DNA of 64,000 bases, taken from positions 1-64,000 of the forward strand of contig NZ_JAQITF010000006.1 of NCBI RefSeq assembly GCF_028618665.1, written 5' to 3'. The position numbers were made by a program, and so were the translations under genes. This DNA comes from Bartonella sp. AU16XJBT. Its GTDB lineage: Bacteria > Pseudomonadota > Alphaproteobacteria > Rhizobiales > Rhizobiaceae. Position 1 is the stretch's first letter. Each line of letters opens with the position of its first letter. This document shows, piece after piece, positions 30,286 through 40,579 of this stretch. A model generated the notes under the pieces. That model saw only the letters and a list, made by a program, of their open reading frames with translations, was not told where the DNA came from and ran no database searches.

Positions 30286-31687
30286 AAACCAATGATGAGG
30301 CTTATAGAGAGGATCTTTTTACTTCGCAAGCCCTCTGGGGCATTTTTTTTGAAAAAAGTGTGCTTTATTGAATGATTTTTGAGTGTTTCTTGTTTGGATC
30401 GTTCTATTTTCTAAGATTTTTTGTAGAAAAAATATAGAGTTATCATGATTGATAGAAAGTTTTGGTGCGAACATCATATTTAGCGAATGATACTTTTTGT
30501 TTATTTTCAGTTTGAGGCATAGGTAACAATGATCACAATAGCATTTTAAAGATGTTTATTTTTTGCATATTTTATTCATTTTTGTCTCATGCTTGCACAT
30601 GTGAATATTCTTTAACTTGCAGAGCTTTTATACAAGAAGGTTGCTTATTTAAGCTTATCATAAAGCAAAACCGTATAATTTATGAAGTAGGAAGACAATA
30701 TTCATGAGTAAGTTAATAGTACGAATCACATAAAAGTTTTCTTTTGAAGCATAAGCCATAGATTCCTTTCAATTTCACAAAAAGAAAGCCTGTATGATAA
30801 AACTAAAAAATATTGTGGAAGTTTTTATAAAATATCTTAAAAATTGTTTTTTATCAATTTTACTTTTACATGATTGTAAGAAATTAAAACGCTTTTTATT
30901 TGTTCTCTTGCATCTTTAGAAAGTTCTTTCTTTGAAAATAAATTAGCGCAGATAAAGCGTTTATTTAGATTCTTGTTATTTTAATTCGTTCGTTTTTCAA
31001 AGGGGCAATAAGTTGAGGTAAAATATTCGAATTTTGCAAATTTATTCTCAATATTTATAACTTTATGATGTCTCGGAATTATGCTGTACATACATGAGTT
31101 TTTGTTTTTTATTTTAATGTAAGATTTTTTTTTGATACAGGAGAGCATTAAGAATTTTTTATTAAAGAACGATAGTTTAAGCTATATAATGGTAGGAAGG
31201 AATGTGGTATTATTTATTAATCTACTTTATTTTTTCCATTCTCTTTACGTATCATATGAGAGAGTGTTTTTTGTTTAATATTTGTTGATTTAGAAGATAC
31301 GTGTGTGTTTTTTCTTACCAAGTTGTCAATACTCCTTCGCGTGTTATCGATTGTTTTTTTGAGAGATTTTTTCTATCCTTTGTTGATAGAGTTTAGTTTT
31401 TATGAAAAGGTTTTTGCTTTTTAAAAACAAGGCAATTTTTTATGGTGACTTGCATTTATTCGTTTTGCAGATTTTCATTCTGAAAAAGGTTATGAAATCT
31501 TTGAAGAAAATAAATATTTGTATTTTTAGGAATTTTGCTTGAATAAGCGGGGATAATTCTATTAAAAAAAGGGAGTGAGAGAGAGCAGGGGATTTCTTTT
31601 GTCCTGATGGATATCAGTGTTCTTTGTGTTGAGTGGCACATCATTTAAACGATTTTTCAATAAAGATTAAGGATCAGTGGTTAGATA
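30286..31687. other. Gene-free AT-rich stretch between tRNA-Glu and hom
   Basis: 1.4 kb of very AT-rich sequence with long T-runs and only short spurious ORFs on both strands. I see no tRNA, no recognisable gene relic and no strong repeat. It must include the hom promoter and the tRNA-Glu promoter. Confidence 0.45.
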
Positions 31688-33004
31688 ATGGCAGAAGCTT
31701 TAAAAGTTGGCGTTGCGGGTCTTGGTACGGTTGGTACTTCAGTTGTTCAAGCTCTATGTGAAAAAGCGAATAGTTTAGCTTGTCAATGTGGACGATCCAT
31801 CAAAGTCGTTGCTGTTAGTGCGCGCAATAAAGGCCGTAATCGTGGAATTGATCTCAGTAATATAAGGTGGTTTGATTCACCTATGGAGATGGCAGCTTCT
31901 GATGAGATTGATGTTTTTGTGGAGTTAATTGGTGGTGAATTGGATATTGTGTATACCGCGGTTAAAAGGGCGCTTGAGGCAGGACATCATGTTGTAACAG
32001 CCAATAAAGCTCTTCTTGCTCGACATGGAGTAGAGCTGGCTATAATTGCAGAGCAAAAGGGTGTTTTTCTTCATTTTGAAGCAGCTGTCGCAGGGGGAGT
32101 GCCTGTTATTAAAGCGATGAGAGAATCACTTGTTAGTAATCACATATCGCGGATTTATGGTATTCTCAATGGAACCTGTAACTATATATTAACACGCATG
32201 TTTACGGAAGGTCTTTCATTTAAAGATTGTTTAGCAGATGCACAGAGACTTGGTTATGCTGAAGCAGATCCAACTTTTGATATTGAGGGAAATGATACGG
32301 CTCATAAATTAGCTTTGTTGACAAGTTTGGCTTTTGGAACAGCTGTTTCATTAGATGATGTTTATGTTGAAGGAATTCATAATATTTCGCAAATTGATAT
32401 CCGAGCGGCTGATGAATTGGGGTATCGAATTAAGCTTTTAGGGGTTGCATTAAAAACGGATTCTGGAATAGAGCAACGCGTTCATCCAACAATGGTCCCA
32501 ACATCCTCAATGATTGCACAGATCAATGGTGTAACCAATGCTCTTTCTATTCAAAGTGATTTATTAGGTGAATTACTGTTTTCTGGCCCTGGCGCCGGAG
32601 GAATGGCAACAGCATCAGCCGTTATTGGTGATTTGGCTGATATAGCAAAAGCACGTTCTGGTTTTCATTATGCTCCTGTTTTAAGACGTCCAGCATTAGA
32701 ACTTGCTCCTCATAAAAAAGCACGCATTTCACATCATGCAGGTGGTTATTTTATTCGTTTAAATGTTCATGATCGTGCTGGTGTTTTTGCCGCGGTTGCA
32801 AGGCACATGGCTGATAATCACATTTCATTAGAGTCGATTGTTCAAAGACCTTTTGTAGAAAATCAGATTGAAAAAACGATTATTTTAATCACGCATGAAA
32901 CAACAGAAGTGAATGTACGGCAGGCACTTGCAGAAATTGAAAAAGATGGACATCTTGTTGCAAAATCTCAATTCATTCGTATTGAACGTATGGCAGGGAA
33001 TTGA
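31688..33004 (+). CDS. hom: Homoserine dehydrogenase
   Basis: 438 residues, full length for the monofunctional enzyme. It reduces aspartate semialdehyde to homoserine on the path to threonine and methionine. The NAD(P)-binding GVAGLGTVGTSVV is at 8-20. The catalytic region shows VTANKALLA, GGVPVIKAMRESL, NGTCNYILTRM and EADPTFDIEGNDTAHKL. A C-terminal ACT domain (GGYFIRLNVHDRAGVFAAVA, about 351-430) suggests feedback control by threonine. It precedes glpX by 101 bp, an order known in Rhizobiales, so the two may be co-transcribed. Confidence 0.96.
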   Translation: MAEALKVGVAGLGTVGTSVVQALCEKANSLACQCGRSIKVVAVSARNKGRNRGIDLSNIRWFDSPMEMAASDEIDVFVELIGGELDIVYTAVKRALEAGHHVVTANKALLARHGVELAIIAEQKGVFLHFEAAVAGGVPVIKAMRESLVSNHISRIYGILNGTCNYILTRMFTEGLSFKDCLADAQRLGYAEADPTFDIEGNDTAHKLALLTSLAFGTAVSLDDVYVEGIHNISQIDIRAADELGYRIKLLGVALKTDSGIEQRVHPTMVPTSSMIAQINGVTNALSIQSDLLGELLFSGPGAGGMATASAVIGDLADIAKARSGFHYAPVLRRPALELAPHKKARISHHAGGYFIRLNVHDRAGVFAAVARHMADNHISLESIVQRPFVENQIEKTIILITHETTEVNVRQALAEIEKDGHLVAKSQFIRIERMAGN

Positions 33005-33105
33005 TAACTTATCTTGATAAGACAAGCTTGAATACTTTTATCTCTTGTGGAAAGTTTTCATCTTTGCCAAAAGCTTATTCTTAGAGCTTAATAAGGACTC
33101 ATATT

Positions 33106-34125
33106 TTGTCTGGTATTCATTCGGTAGGATTTTTTCATATGCCCACAACTCAGAAGATTTTAAATGGACTTGATCGTATTTTGACACTTGAATTGGTACG
33201 TGTCACTGAACGTGCTGCTGTTGCTGCTGCACGCTGGCGCGGACGTGGCGATGAAAAGGCTGCGGATCAAGCTGCTGTGGATGCAATGCGACGGGAACTT
33301 AATCGATTGCCGATTGAGGGTACTGTGGTGATTGGTGAAGGTGAGCGGGATGAAGCGCCTATGCTCTATATTGGAGAAAAAGTAGGCTTTCAAAATGGAC
33401 TGGCGATCGATATTGCGCTTGATCCATTGGAAGGAACAACACTTTGTGCTAAAAATCTTGCTAATTCTTTGGCGGTGGTTGCAATTGCTGAAAAGGGTAA
33501 CCTCCTTTATGCTCCTGATGTTTATATGAACAAAATTGCTATTGGCCCTGGTTATCCAAAGGGAGTGGTGGATATAGATGCTTGCCCTACCGATAATATT
33601 CATGCTCTTGCAAAGGCTAAAGGAGTGGCTGTTAATCAGATTACTGTTTGTATTATGGATAGACCTCGTCATGAAAAATTGATTGATCAAGTGCGAGCGA
33701 CAGGGGCAGCAATTCGCTTGATTGGTGATGGAGATGTTGCTGCTGTTATTGATACAACTGATCCAGAAGAAACAGGTATTGATCTCTATATGGGGATTGG
33801 TGGAGCCCCAGAGGGCGTTTTAGCGTCTGCTGCTTTGCGCTGCATTGGAGGACAGATGCAAGGTCGTTTGTTGCTTGATGCAGAAGAGAAAATTGCTCGT
33901 GCAGCCAAAATGGGGATTAGTGATCCCAATAAGGTTTATACAATGGAAGAAATGGCAAAGGGTGATGTTTTGTTCTCAGCAACAGGGGTGACAGATGGTA
34001 ATATGCTTTCTGGTGTTAAATTCACGTCTCGCTACATTCAAACGGAAACTCTTGTAATGCGTTCCCATACGGGTACAGTTCGTAATATTAAAGCACATCA
34101 TAGAGATCATTCAAAATTTGATTAA
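33106..34125 (+). CDS. glpX: Fructose-1,6-bisphosphatase, class II (GlpX)
   Basis: 339 residues from a TTG with AAGGA upstream. An ATG at 33139 (MPTTQKIL), also with AGGA, is an equally possible start and would give 328 residues. It dephosphorylates fructose-1,6-bisphosphate in gluconeogenesis. Family motifs are LELVRVTERAAVAAARW, GEGERDEAPML, the metal-binding DPLEGTTLCA, and GDGDVAAVI. AAEGV-like GGAPEGVLASAAL also fits. A hairpin terminator follows. Gluconeogenesis fits growth on amino acids inside a host, which is inference. Confidence 0.95.
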   Translation: MSGIHSVGFFHMPTTQKILNGLDRILTLELVRVTERAAVAAARWRGRGDEKAADQAAVDAMRRELNRLPIEGTVVIGEGERDEAPMLYIGEKVGFQNGLAIDIALDPLEGTTLCAKNLANSLAVVAIAEKGNLLYAPDVYMNKIAIGPGYPKGVVDIDACPTDNIHALAKAKGVAVNQITVCIMDRPRHEKLIDQVRATGAAIRLIGDGDVAAVIDTTDPEETGIDLYMGIGGAPEGVLASAALRCIGGQMQGRLLLDAEEKIARAAKMGISDPNKVYTMEEMAKGDVLFSATGVTDGNMLSGVKFTSRYIQTETLVMRSHTGTVRNIKAHHRDHSKFD

Positions 34126-34176
34126 TGTTTTCTTTTTTGTCATCCCTAAAAAATAGAGAAATTACTGTAGTACGTG

Positions 34177-34212
34177 CGCTTCCATGAAGTTCTATATATA
34201 TTCATGGAAGCG
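34177..34212. terminator. Bidirectional terminator between glpX and ilvE
   Basis: CGCTTCCATGAA at 34177-34188 pairs perfectly with 34201-34212 around a 12-base AT loop. It lies between the two convergent genes and could serve both. The T-runs are modest. Confidence 0.7.
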
Positions 34213-34238
34213 TTTATAGATATGAGAATATCGTCTTA

Positions 34239-35345
34239 TTATGAGAGCTGGACAGAATGAACCCAGCCATTTTTATCTTCTATATTCCCTTTTTGAAGAC
34301 CAACTAATTCTGTCCGAAGTTGCTTTGTGACTTCTCCAACTGTTTCATTTCCGATAATAAATTCTCCCCCTTTATATCTAAAACGGCCGATTGATGTGAC
34401 AACGGCAGCTGTACCACAAGCAAAGACTTCTTTAAGATGTCCACTCTTTGCATCTTCTTGAAGCGTTGCAAAAGAATAAGGACGCTCTTCTATCGTTAAC
34501 CCCATTTGTTTTGCCAACTGTAAAATTGAATGACGTGTTATTCCTGGAAGGATCGTTCCATTAAGGGGAGGGGTTAGGAGTGTATTATTGTCCATAATAA
34601 AGCAGACATTCATACCGCCAAGTTCTTCAATCCATTTACGTTCAACCATATCAAGGAAGAGTACTTGGCTACAATTGTTTTCAGTTGCACTTTTTTGTGC
34701 AAGTAAGCTTGCTGCATAGTTGCCACCACATTTGGCTGCACCTGTCCCTCCTGGACCAGCACGACTATACTCTGTTTCAATCCATACGCTGACAGATTTT
34801 TCTTCTCCTTTGAAATAGGATTCAACTGGAGAGGCTATGATACAAAAAAGATATTCTTGAGAGGGGCGAACACCCAAAAAGTTTTCATTGCCGAACATAA
34901 ATGGACGAATATAGAGGCTAGCGTTGGGAAGATCAGAAACCCATTTCTGATCAATTTTTACTAATTGATGAACGGCATCCAGAAAAATATCTTTTGGTAA
35001 TTCTGGCATGGCTAACCGTTTTGCTGACTCTATAAACCGTTGTGCATTGGCATCAGGACGGAAGAGCAATATGCGTCCATCTTTTGCACGATACGCTTTT
35101 AAGCCTTCAAAAATTTCCTGCCCATAATGCAAAACGGTACTTGCAGGGTTAATTTCTAAAGCTTTGTATTGAGAAATAACGGCGTTATGCCATCCTTTGT
35201 CTTCAATCCATTGAATAGTACACATATGGTCTGTAAAAAATTGACCAAAACCGGGACTTTTTAGAATTTCTTCACGTTTTTCTTCTGATAGGGGTGATGG
35301 GTGTTTTTCTATTTTAAAGGAAAGTGACGATATGGGAGATTTCAT
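34239..35345 (-). CDS. ilvE: Branched-chain amino-acid aminotransferase
   Basis: 368 residues, the longer (BCAT-type, class IV PLP) form. It transfers amino groups between Leu/Ile/Val and 2-oxoglutarate. The PLP lysine is Lys205 in GGTGAAKCGGNYAAS. GQEIFEGLKAYR (75-86), IRPFMFG and the late GTAAVVTSIGRF fit the family. AAGG precedes the ATG. It converges on glpX and appears to be a single-gene unit. Confidence 0.96.
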   Translation of the reverse strand: MKSPISSLSFKIEKHPSPLSEEKREEILKSPGFGQFFTDHMCTIQWIEDKGWHNAVISQYKALEINPASTVLHYGQEIFEGLKAYRAKDGRILLFRPDANAQRFIESAKRLAMPELPKDIFLDAVHQLVKIDQKWVSDLPNASLYIRPFMFGNENFLGVRPSQEYLFCIIASPVESYFKGEEKSVSVWIETEYSRAGPGGTGAAKCGGNYAASLLAQKSATENNCSQVLFLDMVERKWIEELGGMNVCFIMDNNTLLTPPLNGTILPGITRHSILQLAKQMGLTIEERPYSFATLQEDAKSGHLKEVFACGTAAVVTSIGRFRYKGGEFIIGNETVGEVTKQLRTELVGLQKGNIEDKNGWVHSVQLS

Positions 35346-35653
35346 AAGAAAAACCTTTTGAGAATGTTTTATTTTTTATTAATAAAAATAATGAGATATT
35401 TTAATCGCAACTCTATTATTAGCAAATCCTTTGTGTCAATGTTTTATTGCAGAACTCGAAGGATTTTATTATAGTATTCAAAGGATATGGTAGATATTTT
35501 AATTCTATTCTCGGCTCTTTTTCCCAACTTTATGAAGCTATTTGGAACCTTTATCTTTCTTTATCGTTTTCTCAAAATAAGTATCTGAATAATTTCATAT
35601 ATGCATATTTTCTAGAAATTTAAAGGTAAGGGAATTGAGAAAAGGAATCCACT
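35346..35653. other. Divergent gap between ilvE and the small membrane protein gene
   Basis: 308 bp, AT-rich. Includes an AT-only palindrome around 35371-35391 (TTATTAATAA core). No gene is visible; it presumably carries promoters for both sides. Confidence 0.4.
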
Positions 35654-35929
35654 ATGATTGATAAAAATTATCACACATATGAAGAACGTATGGCTACAGA
35701 AAGAAAAGATCGTGAACAGCGTGTTTCAATCGCTAAGGGTATTTTTGCTATTCTTCTTGGGCTGTTTATTATCTGGTTTATTTTTGGTTTTTTAGGATCT
35801 TTTTTTGCAAAGTCTCCTGAACATAGTGCACGTTATAATATTCCAGAAACAAGTCAGACGATAACAACGCCACAAAAAGATTTAAATTCATCCCCTCCTG
35901 TACCTTATACCTATAAGAGTACGCAGTGA
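35654..35929 (+). CDS. Small single-span membrane protein, unknown function
   Basis: 91 residues. A charged N-terminus (MIDKNYHTYEERMATERKDR) is followed by one membrane segment (about 30-51, IFAILLGLFIIWFIFGFLG). A Pro/Ser/Thr-rich tail (about 60-91) probably lies in the periplasm. AAGGA lies nine bases before the ATG. The layout suggests a bitopic inner-membrane protein. I do not recognise a family. Confidence 0.65.
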   Translation: MIDKNYHTYEERMATERKDREQRVSIAKGIFAILLGLFIIWFIFGFLGSFFAKSPEHSARYNIPETSQTITTPQKDLNSSPPVPYTYKSTQ

Positions 35930-36087
35930 TTTTTTCGTAAACATAAGCTTTTAAATAAGGCGAAAGACGCAGATTAAAGAATAAAGTCAGCGTCAATACA
36001 TAAGCGAAAAAGATTGAGACGATTTTAATTTCTGAAGTTTTCGATAAATCATTAAATGCTCTTGGAATAAATGGTCTTGAAATAAAA

Positions 36088-36116
36088 CATGCAACGGTTT
36101 TAACAACCGTTGCATG
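36088..36116 (-). terminator. Terminator of the SPOR-protein gene
   Basis: CATGCAACGGTT at 36088-36099 pairs perfectly with 36105-36116 around five bases, and on the minus strand TTTTATTT follows. It begins seven bases past the SPOR gene stop. Confidence 0.88.
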
Positions 36117-36122
36117 ATTGGT

Positions 36123-38633
36123 TTAGCGTGTGATGAAGCAACTTCCACCAGAACTTTTAATGGTTTCACAAAGGACTATGGCTTCATTACGGTCCTGCGT
36201 TTGAATACGAACACGGTAATAGGTTCCTTTTCCTGGTATAAAAGCCGGTTGAATATTTAAAGGTCGGGTGCCGATAAGGAATCCAAATTTGGATTTCATC
36301 TTTTTCAAAGAATCTCTTGCTAACTCATGCGTTGGTTGAGAGGCAAGTTGCACGTAATAACCCTCTGAGTTTTGGGGTGCAACTCTGTTTGGTGATGTGG
36401 GACGAGACGCGGCGTGCGTTTCGATTTCTGCATTTCTCTCTGCATGAGAAGGAATTGGAATAAATTTCTCTTCAATACTCGCGTTAGCAGTATTTTCAGC
36501 GATTATTTTATCAATATTATTTTTGAGATCATGATCACTTTCTTGGTCGTTTCTCTCGGAATCATGCGAAGAAACAACGGATGCTCCTTGAAACTCGTCA
36601 GGAATTTGATCAATGGTTTCTGCAGATTGAGCAGCAGGTTTGCTCTCTGTTTGATGCGCGGGAGCGAGTGTCACTGTACCATCTTGATTGACAATAACGG
36701 TTTGTACTTCTCGCGTTGGAATAGTATGATTGATGGCTTGTGTGACGGCATCTTCAACATCAGATTCAGTTGAAGAAGATGATGAAAAGTTTGGAGATTC
36801 TTCTGAGTTTAATTCCTCTAAATTTTCAGGTTGTTCAGAGTTATCAATAAGAAATTGTTGTGTATTTTCTTGTTTCTCATTTTGTCCAGTTGTTTGTTTA
36901 TAGACATCTAAATTATGAGCAACATCGTTTTTTGTTTCAGTTGTTTCTGGTTTGAATTTAAAAGGTGTATTATCAGCGTGGATAATGACCGCTTCTTTAT
37001 CTTTCTGTGATGGCATAAAAAAATGAGAATAACCAGCAAACCCCACGGCTATTAAAATAAGAAGAAAAATACCTTTGATGAAAATTTTACCCAAAATAGG
37101 ACTTTTTAAGGGAGGAGGCGCTGAGGGATGCGCGAGGATTTCATCTGAGCTTGTGTAGGGTGAATTCTCACTAAAAGAGGGAGAATTATATTCCATATTG
37201 GCAGCAGAAAAATAGTCAGCATTTTGTTCTTTAGAGTTTATATACCCCCCTTCTTTTGAACTTTGCATAGTTTGATGAAAAATTTCATTGAAAGATTCAT
37301 TTTTCGGCTGTTTTTGAGAAAAATCATCTTTTGGAACATTGCCTACATTGAGTACATCCGCAAATTCTTCTTCCAGGACACCTGTTGGTACATCGTATTC
37401 TGGGGCTTCATATGGGACTTCTGGAACCATAATAGGACCAGTTTTTTCTACGATTTCTTCGGAAAACTTATAAGTATCAACATTAGGAGGGGGAGTATCT
37501 CTGTGTGTATAGTTATGGGCAAAAAAGCTCTCTGTTTGTTTTGTATTAAGAGGTTCTGATGAGGAAAGAAACGCATCTAAATTATTTTGGTTATATGAAA
37601 TTTCTCTGTTTGGGTTAGAGAGATTTTCAGCCTTATTGATGTATGGGGGGTGAGCTTCATTATATGTTGGAACTTTTTCGCTATACGTTTCTTGTTGTGA
37701 GGGATTTTCTTCAAAAAAATAGGGATAATTGGTTGTATGATGTTCTTGTAAAGATTCCTTTAAATAAGATTGTCTGTCAACGTGTGGAGAATCCAAAGGA
37801 GAAGAGAAATCACTCGTTGTTTGATTTCTTGTCGTGTTTTGTCTTTCTGACACAAGGTTAGAAGATGAGAAAAACTCATTTTCTTCCAGAGAAGATGAGA
37901 TATCCGTATGATCTTTTGGGATCCAATTTTCTTGATCCGCTGAAATTTTATAGGGATGGTTTATGGAAGTATCATAGAAATTTTGATTGTCATCATAAGT
38001 TTTTTGTATATTCGCAGTCTTAGGCTGTGGTGAGATTGTTTGTGAAAAATGATTAGTTCGTTCAACAGTTTCTGTTTCGTCTCTCTTATTCTCGCGTCTT
38101 TCAGATTCATCAAAAAAGAAATTCTCTGATTCTGATTGTGAGGTAAAATTACTTTTTTCAAAAAAAGGATTAGCATTGGTTGCTGTCTTTTTCTGTTGAG
38201 GTAATTGATTCTTTTGGATTGGTAATGGAGAAAGCGCGTCTAAAATTTGTTCTTCATCATGACTGGTTGGTGAAGAATATCTCTCTTCATATAAATTATT
38301 TTGTTTTGAATGGTTGAAAGAATCAGTTTGCGCAATATCTGAGGCTGTTGCGTTGCTGGTTGCATGCAAGTTCCATTGATTTTTTTGATCATCAAACGGT
38401 AAGTCGTGTGTTAAATTATTTTCAAGTTGTTCTTCTAGAAAAGACAAATCAAAACCCTCATCATGGGATGATGTTTTGGAATGAGATGTTGAACGATCTG
38501 TCTCTAAAGAGTGCTCATTTTGGTTTCCGCTTTGTTTGGTCGGATTAAAAATGCGCGTAAGTCTTTCTAAAGGATCATGGTGTTCATGATCTTGTCTTGT
38601 TTCGTGCGGATTTTTGCGATCATTATCGCTCAT
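36123..38633 (-). CDS. Large SPOR-domain membrane protein (peptidoglycan-binding, division-associated)
   Basis: 836 residues from the ATG at 38633; an upstream in-frame TTG is rejected. The N-terminal about 510 residues are low-complexity, rich in Asn, Gln, Ser, Glu and His, and probably disordered in the cytoplasm. One membrane segment follows (about 512-536, IFIKGIFLLILIAVGFAGY), then an acidic periplasmic linker. The last about 80 residues form a SPOR domain (GYYVQLASQPTHELARDSL ... RVRIQTQDRNEAIVLCETIK), which binds denuded septal glycan. It sits behind argS and dgt, the usual alphaproteobacterial placement. The role in division is known for the domain; its partner here is unknown. Confidence 0.85.
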   Translation of the reverse strand: MSDNDRKNPHETRQDHEHHDPLERLTRIFNPTKQSGNQNEHSLETDRSTSHSKTSSHDEGFDLSFLEEQLENNLTHDLPFDDQKNQWNLHATSNATASDIAQTDSFNHSKQNNLYEERYSSPTSHDEEQILDALSPLPIQKNQLPQQKKTATNANPFFEKSNFTSQSESENFFFDESERRENKRDETETVERTNHFSQTISPQPKTANIQKTYDDNQNFYDTSINHPYKISADQENWIPKDHTDISSSLEENEFFSSSNLVSERQNTTRNQTTSDFSSPLDSPHVDRQSYLKESLQEHHTTNYPYFFEENPSQQETYSEKVPTYNEAHPPYINKAENLSNPNREISYNQNNLDAFLSSSEPLNTKQTESFFAHNYTHRDTPPPNVDTYKFSEEIVEKTGPIMVPEVPYEAPEYDVPTGVLEEEFADVLNVGNVPKDDFSQKQPKNESFNEIFHQTMQSSKEGGYINSKEQNADYFSAANMEYNSPSFSENSPYTSSDEILAHPSAPPPLKSPILGKIFIKGIFLLILIAVGFAGYSHFFMPSQKDKEAVIIHADNTPFKFKPETTETKNDVAHNLDVYKQTTGQNEKQENTQQFLIDNSEQPENLEELNSEESPNFSSSSSTESDVEDAVTQAINHTIPTREVQTVIVNQDGTVTLAPAHQTESKPAAQSAETIDQIPDEFQGASVVSSHDSERNDQESDHDLKNNIDKIIAENTANASIEEKFIPIPSHAERNAEIETHAASRPTSPNRVAPQNSEGYYVQLASQPTHELARDSLKKMKSKFGFLIGTRPLNIQPAFIPGKGTYYRVRIQTQDRNEAIVLCETIKSSGGSCFITR

Positions 38634-38791
38634 AGCTTTTCTCACATAATGATTTGCACTTGCGTGCAATCAATGGTTGATTTTGATTTGTTATATTAAA
38701 ATTATAAATTTTCCCCCTCTCATGCAAGGATACATGAAAAAGTTTACCAATAAAGTACCTATTACCTATTGTATGTATTTATAGAACTTTT

Positions 38792-40549
38792 TCAACGCAT
38801 TTCTATTGGGGCTTCGACTCCTATGATACTAAGTCCTGATGATAAAATATTGATAACGGCTTGTATCAATCCCAATCTTGCAAAGGATAACTCTTTATCA
38901 TTAGGCTGAATAAAGCGTAAATTGAGATTTTCACTTCCTTTATTCCAATGGGTATGAAAGCAGGAGGCAAGGTCATAAAGATAAAACGCTAATCGATGGG
39001 GTTCTTTATGAAAGACGGCTTGTTCAATGATACGCGGATACTCAGAAAGTTTGCGTATTAATAATATTTCATTGTCATCTATTAGTCGATGAAGATGGCT
39101 GATCAATATGTCATTTGAAAAACTTTCAATATGAAGCACTTCTTGTGCTTGACGAAAGACTGAGTGACAACGTGCATTTGCATATTGTACGTAAAAGATG
39201 GGGTTATCTTTTGATTGTTCTGTTACTCTTGCAAAATCAAAATCAAGAGGCGCTTCACATTTGCGGTATAGCATCATAAAACGCACTGGATCACGACCAA
39301 CTTCCTCGACAACATCTCTTAGAGTGACAAATGACCCTGCTCTTTTTGACATGCGTACAGGTTGACCATTGCGAAAGAGTTTTACCAATTGACATAAGAA
39401 AACACTTAATTTGGCTTTATCCCCAGAAATTGCTTTTGCCATGGCTTCTAGCCGCTTTACATATCCTGCATGGTCTGCTCCTAGAATATAAATCATCTCA
39501 TCAAACTGACGATTAAATTTATCCCGAAAATAAGCAACATCAGCAGCAAAATAAGTGTAAGAACCATCAGATTTGATCAAAACACGGTCTTGGTCATCAC
39601 CAACATTTGTTGAACGAAACAAAGTTTGCTCGCTTGGTTCCCAATCTTCTATATTTTGTCCTTTGGGAGGGGGGAGTTTTCCTTTGTAGATATAACCATT
39701 TAAAGTGAGGTCGTTAATGGTGTTACGAATAGCGCGTGCATTATCCGCATAAAGCATTCGCTCAGAGAAAAAGATATCATGATAAATATTAAGAGCCGCC
39801 AAATCCTCGCGAATCATGGACATCATTGCATGAATTGCGCGCTCTTTCACGATAGATAAGGCTTCATCTTTATCCATGTTGAGGAGTTGGTCACCAAACT
39901 CTTGAGTCAGCGATTGACCCAATGGTATCAAGTATTCTCCAGGATAGAGTCCCTCTGGAATTTCATTAATTTTTTGTCCAAGCGCTTCACGATAGCGCAA
40001 CAATACGGAGTGAGCGAGGACTTCGATTTGTTGACCAGCATCATTGATGTAATATTCTTTCGTAATGTTATAGCCCGTAAATTGCAGTAAATTGGAAAGA
40101 ACATCTCCAACAACGGCTCCGCGACAGTGTCCTACATGCATGGGGCCTGTCGGATTTGCTGAGACATATTCAACATTGACGCGTTTTCCTTGTCCCATTG
40201 GGATACGACCATAAGAAAGGCCTAATTCAAGCATGGATTTTATAGCATCTTGCCAAAATAATTTTGTAAGCTGGATGTTAATAAAACCGGGACCGGCAAC
40301 ATCAATATTTTCAATGGAGGAATCATTTGTAAGCAGTTCTATGATTTTATCGGCAAGTGCACGGGGGCTGAGCCCAATCGATTTTGCAAGCACCATAGCT
40401 GCATTGGTTGATAAATGACCATGAGAGGAATCACGTGGGGGATCAACGGTGATTTTTGATAAATCTAGATCTTCTCCATTTTTTCCTTTTATATCAGATA
40501 ATTCAATTGATCTTTTAATTTTTTTTTCGAAGTTTTTAAAGATATTCAT
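38792..40549 (-). CDS. argS: Arginyl-tRNA synthetase
   Basis: 585 residues from the ATG at 40549. GGAAG lies before this ATG, and a TTG eight codons upstream is rejected. Class I enzyme charging tRNA-Arg. The HIGH-type motif is in [20 protein letters not shown], and the KMSKS-type motif reads [13 protein letters not shown]. The N-terminal tRNA D-loop-binding domain and C-terminal anticodon domain (ending [14 protein letters not shown]) are complete. It follows dgt by 30 bp on the same strand, so it is probably co-transcribed with it. Confidence 0.97.
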   Translation of the reverse strand: MNIFKNFEKKIKRSIELSDIKGKNGEDLDLSKITVDPPRDSSHGHLSTNAAMVLAKSIGLSPRALADKIIELLTNDSSIENIDVAGPGFINIQLTKLFWQDAIKSMLELGLSYGRIPMGQGKRVNVEYVSANPTGPMHVGHCRGAVVGDVLSNLLQFTGYNITKEYYINDAGQQIEVLAHSVLLRYREALGQKINEIPEGLYPGEYLIPLGQSLTQEFGDQLLNMDKDEALSIVKERAIHAMMSMIREDLAALNIYHDIFFSERMLYADNARAIRNTINDLTLNGYIYKGKLPPPKGQNIEDWEPSEQTLFRSTNVGDDQDRVLIKSDGSYTYFAADVAYFRDKFNRQFDEMIYILGADHAGYVKRLEAMAKAISGDKAKLSVFLCQLVKLFRNGQPVRMSKRAGSFVTLRDVVEEVGRDPVRFMMLYRKCEAPLDFDFARVTEQSKDNPIFYVQYANARCHSVFRQAQEVLHIESFSNDILISHLHRLIDDNEILLIRKLSEYPRIIEQAVFHKEPHRLAFYLYDLASCFHTHWNKGSENLNLRFIQPNDKELSFARLGLIQAVINILSSGLSIIGVEAPIEMR

Positions 40550-40579
40550 ATTGAGCTTCCATGATGATTCCAAAAGCCA

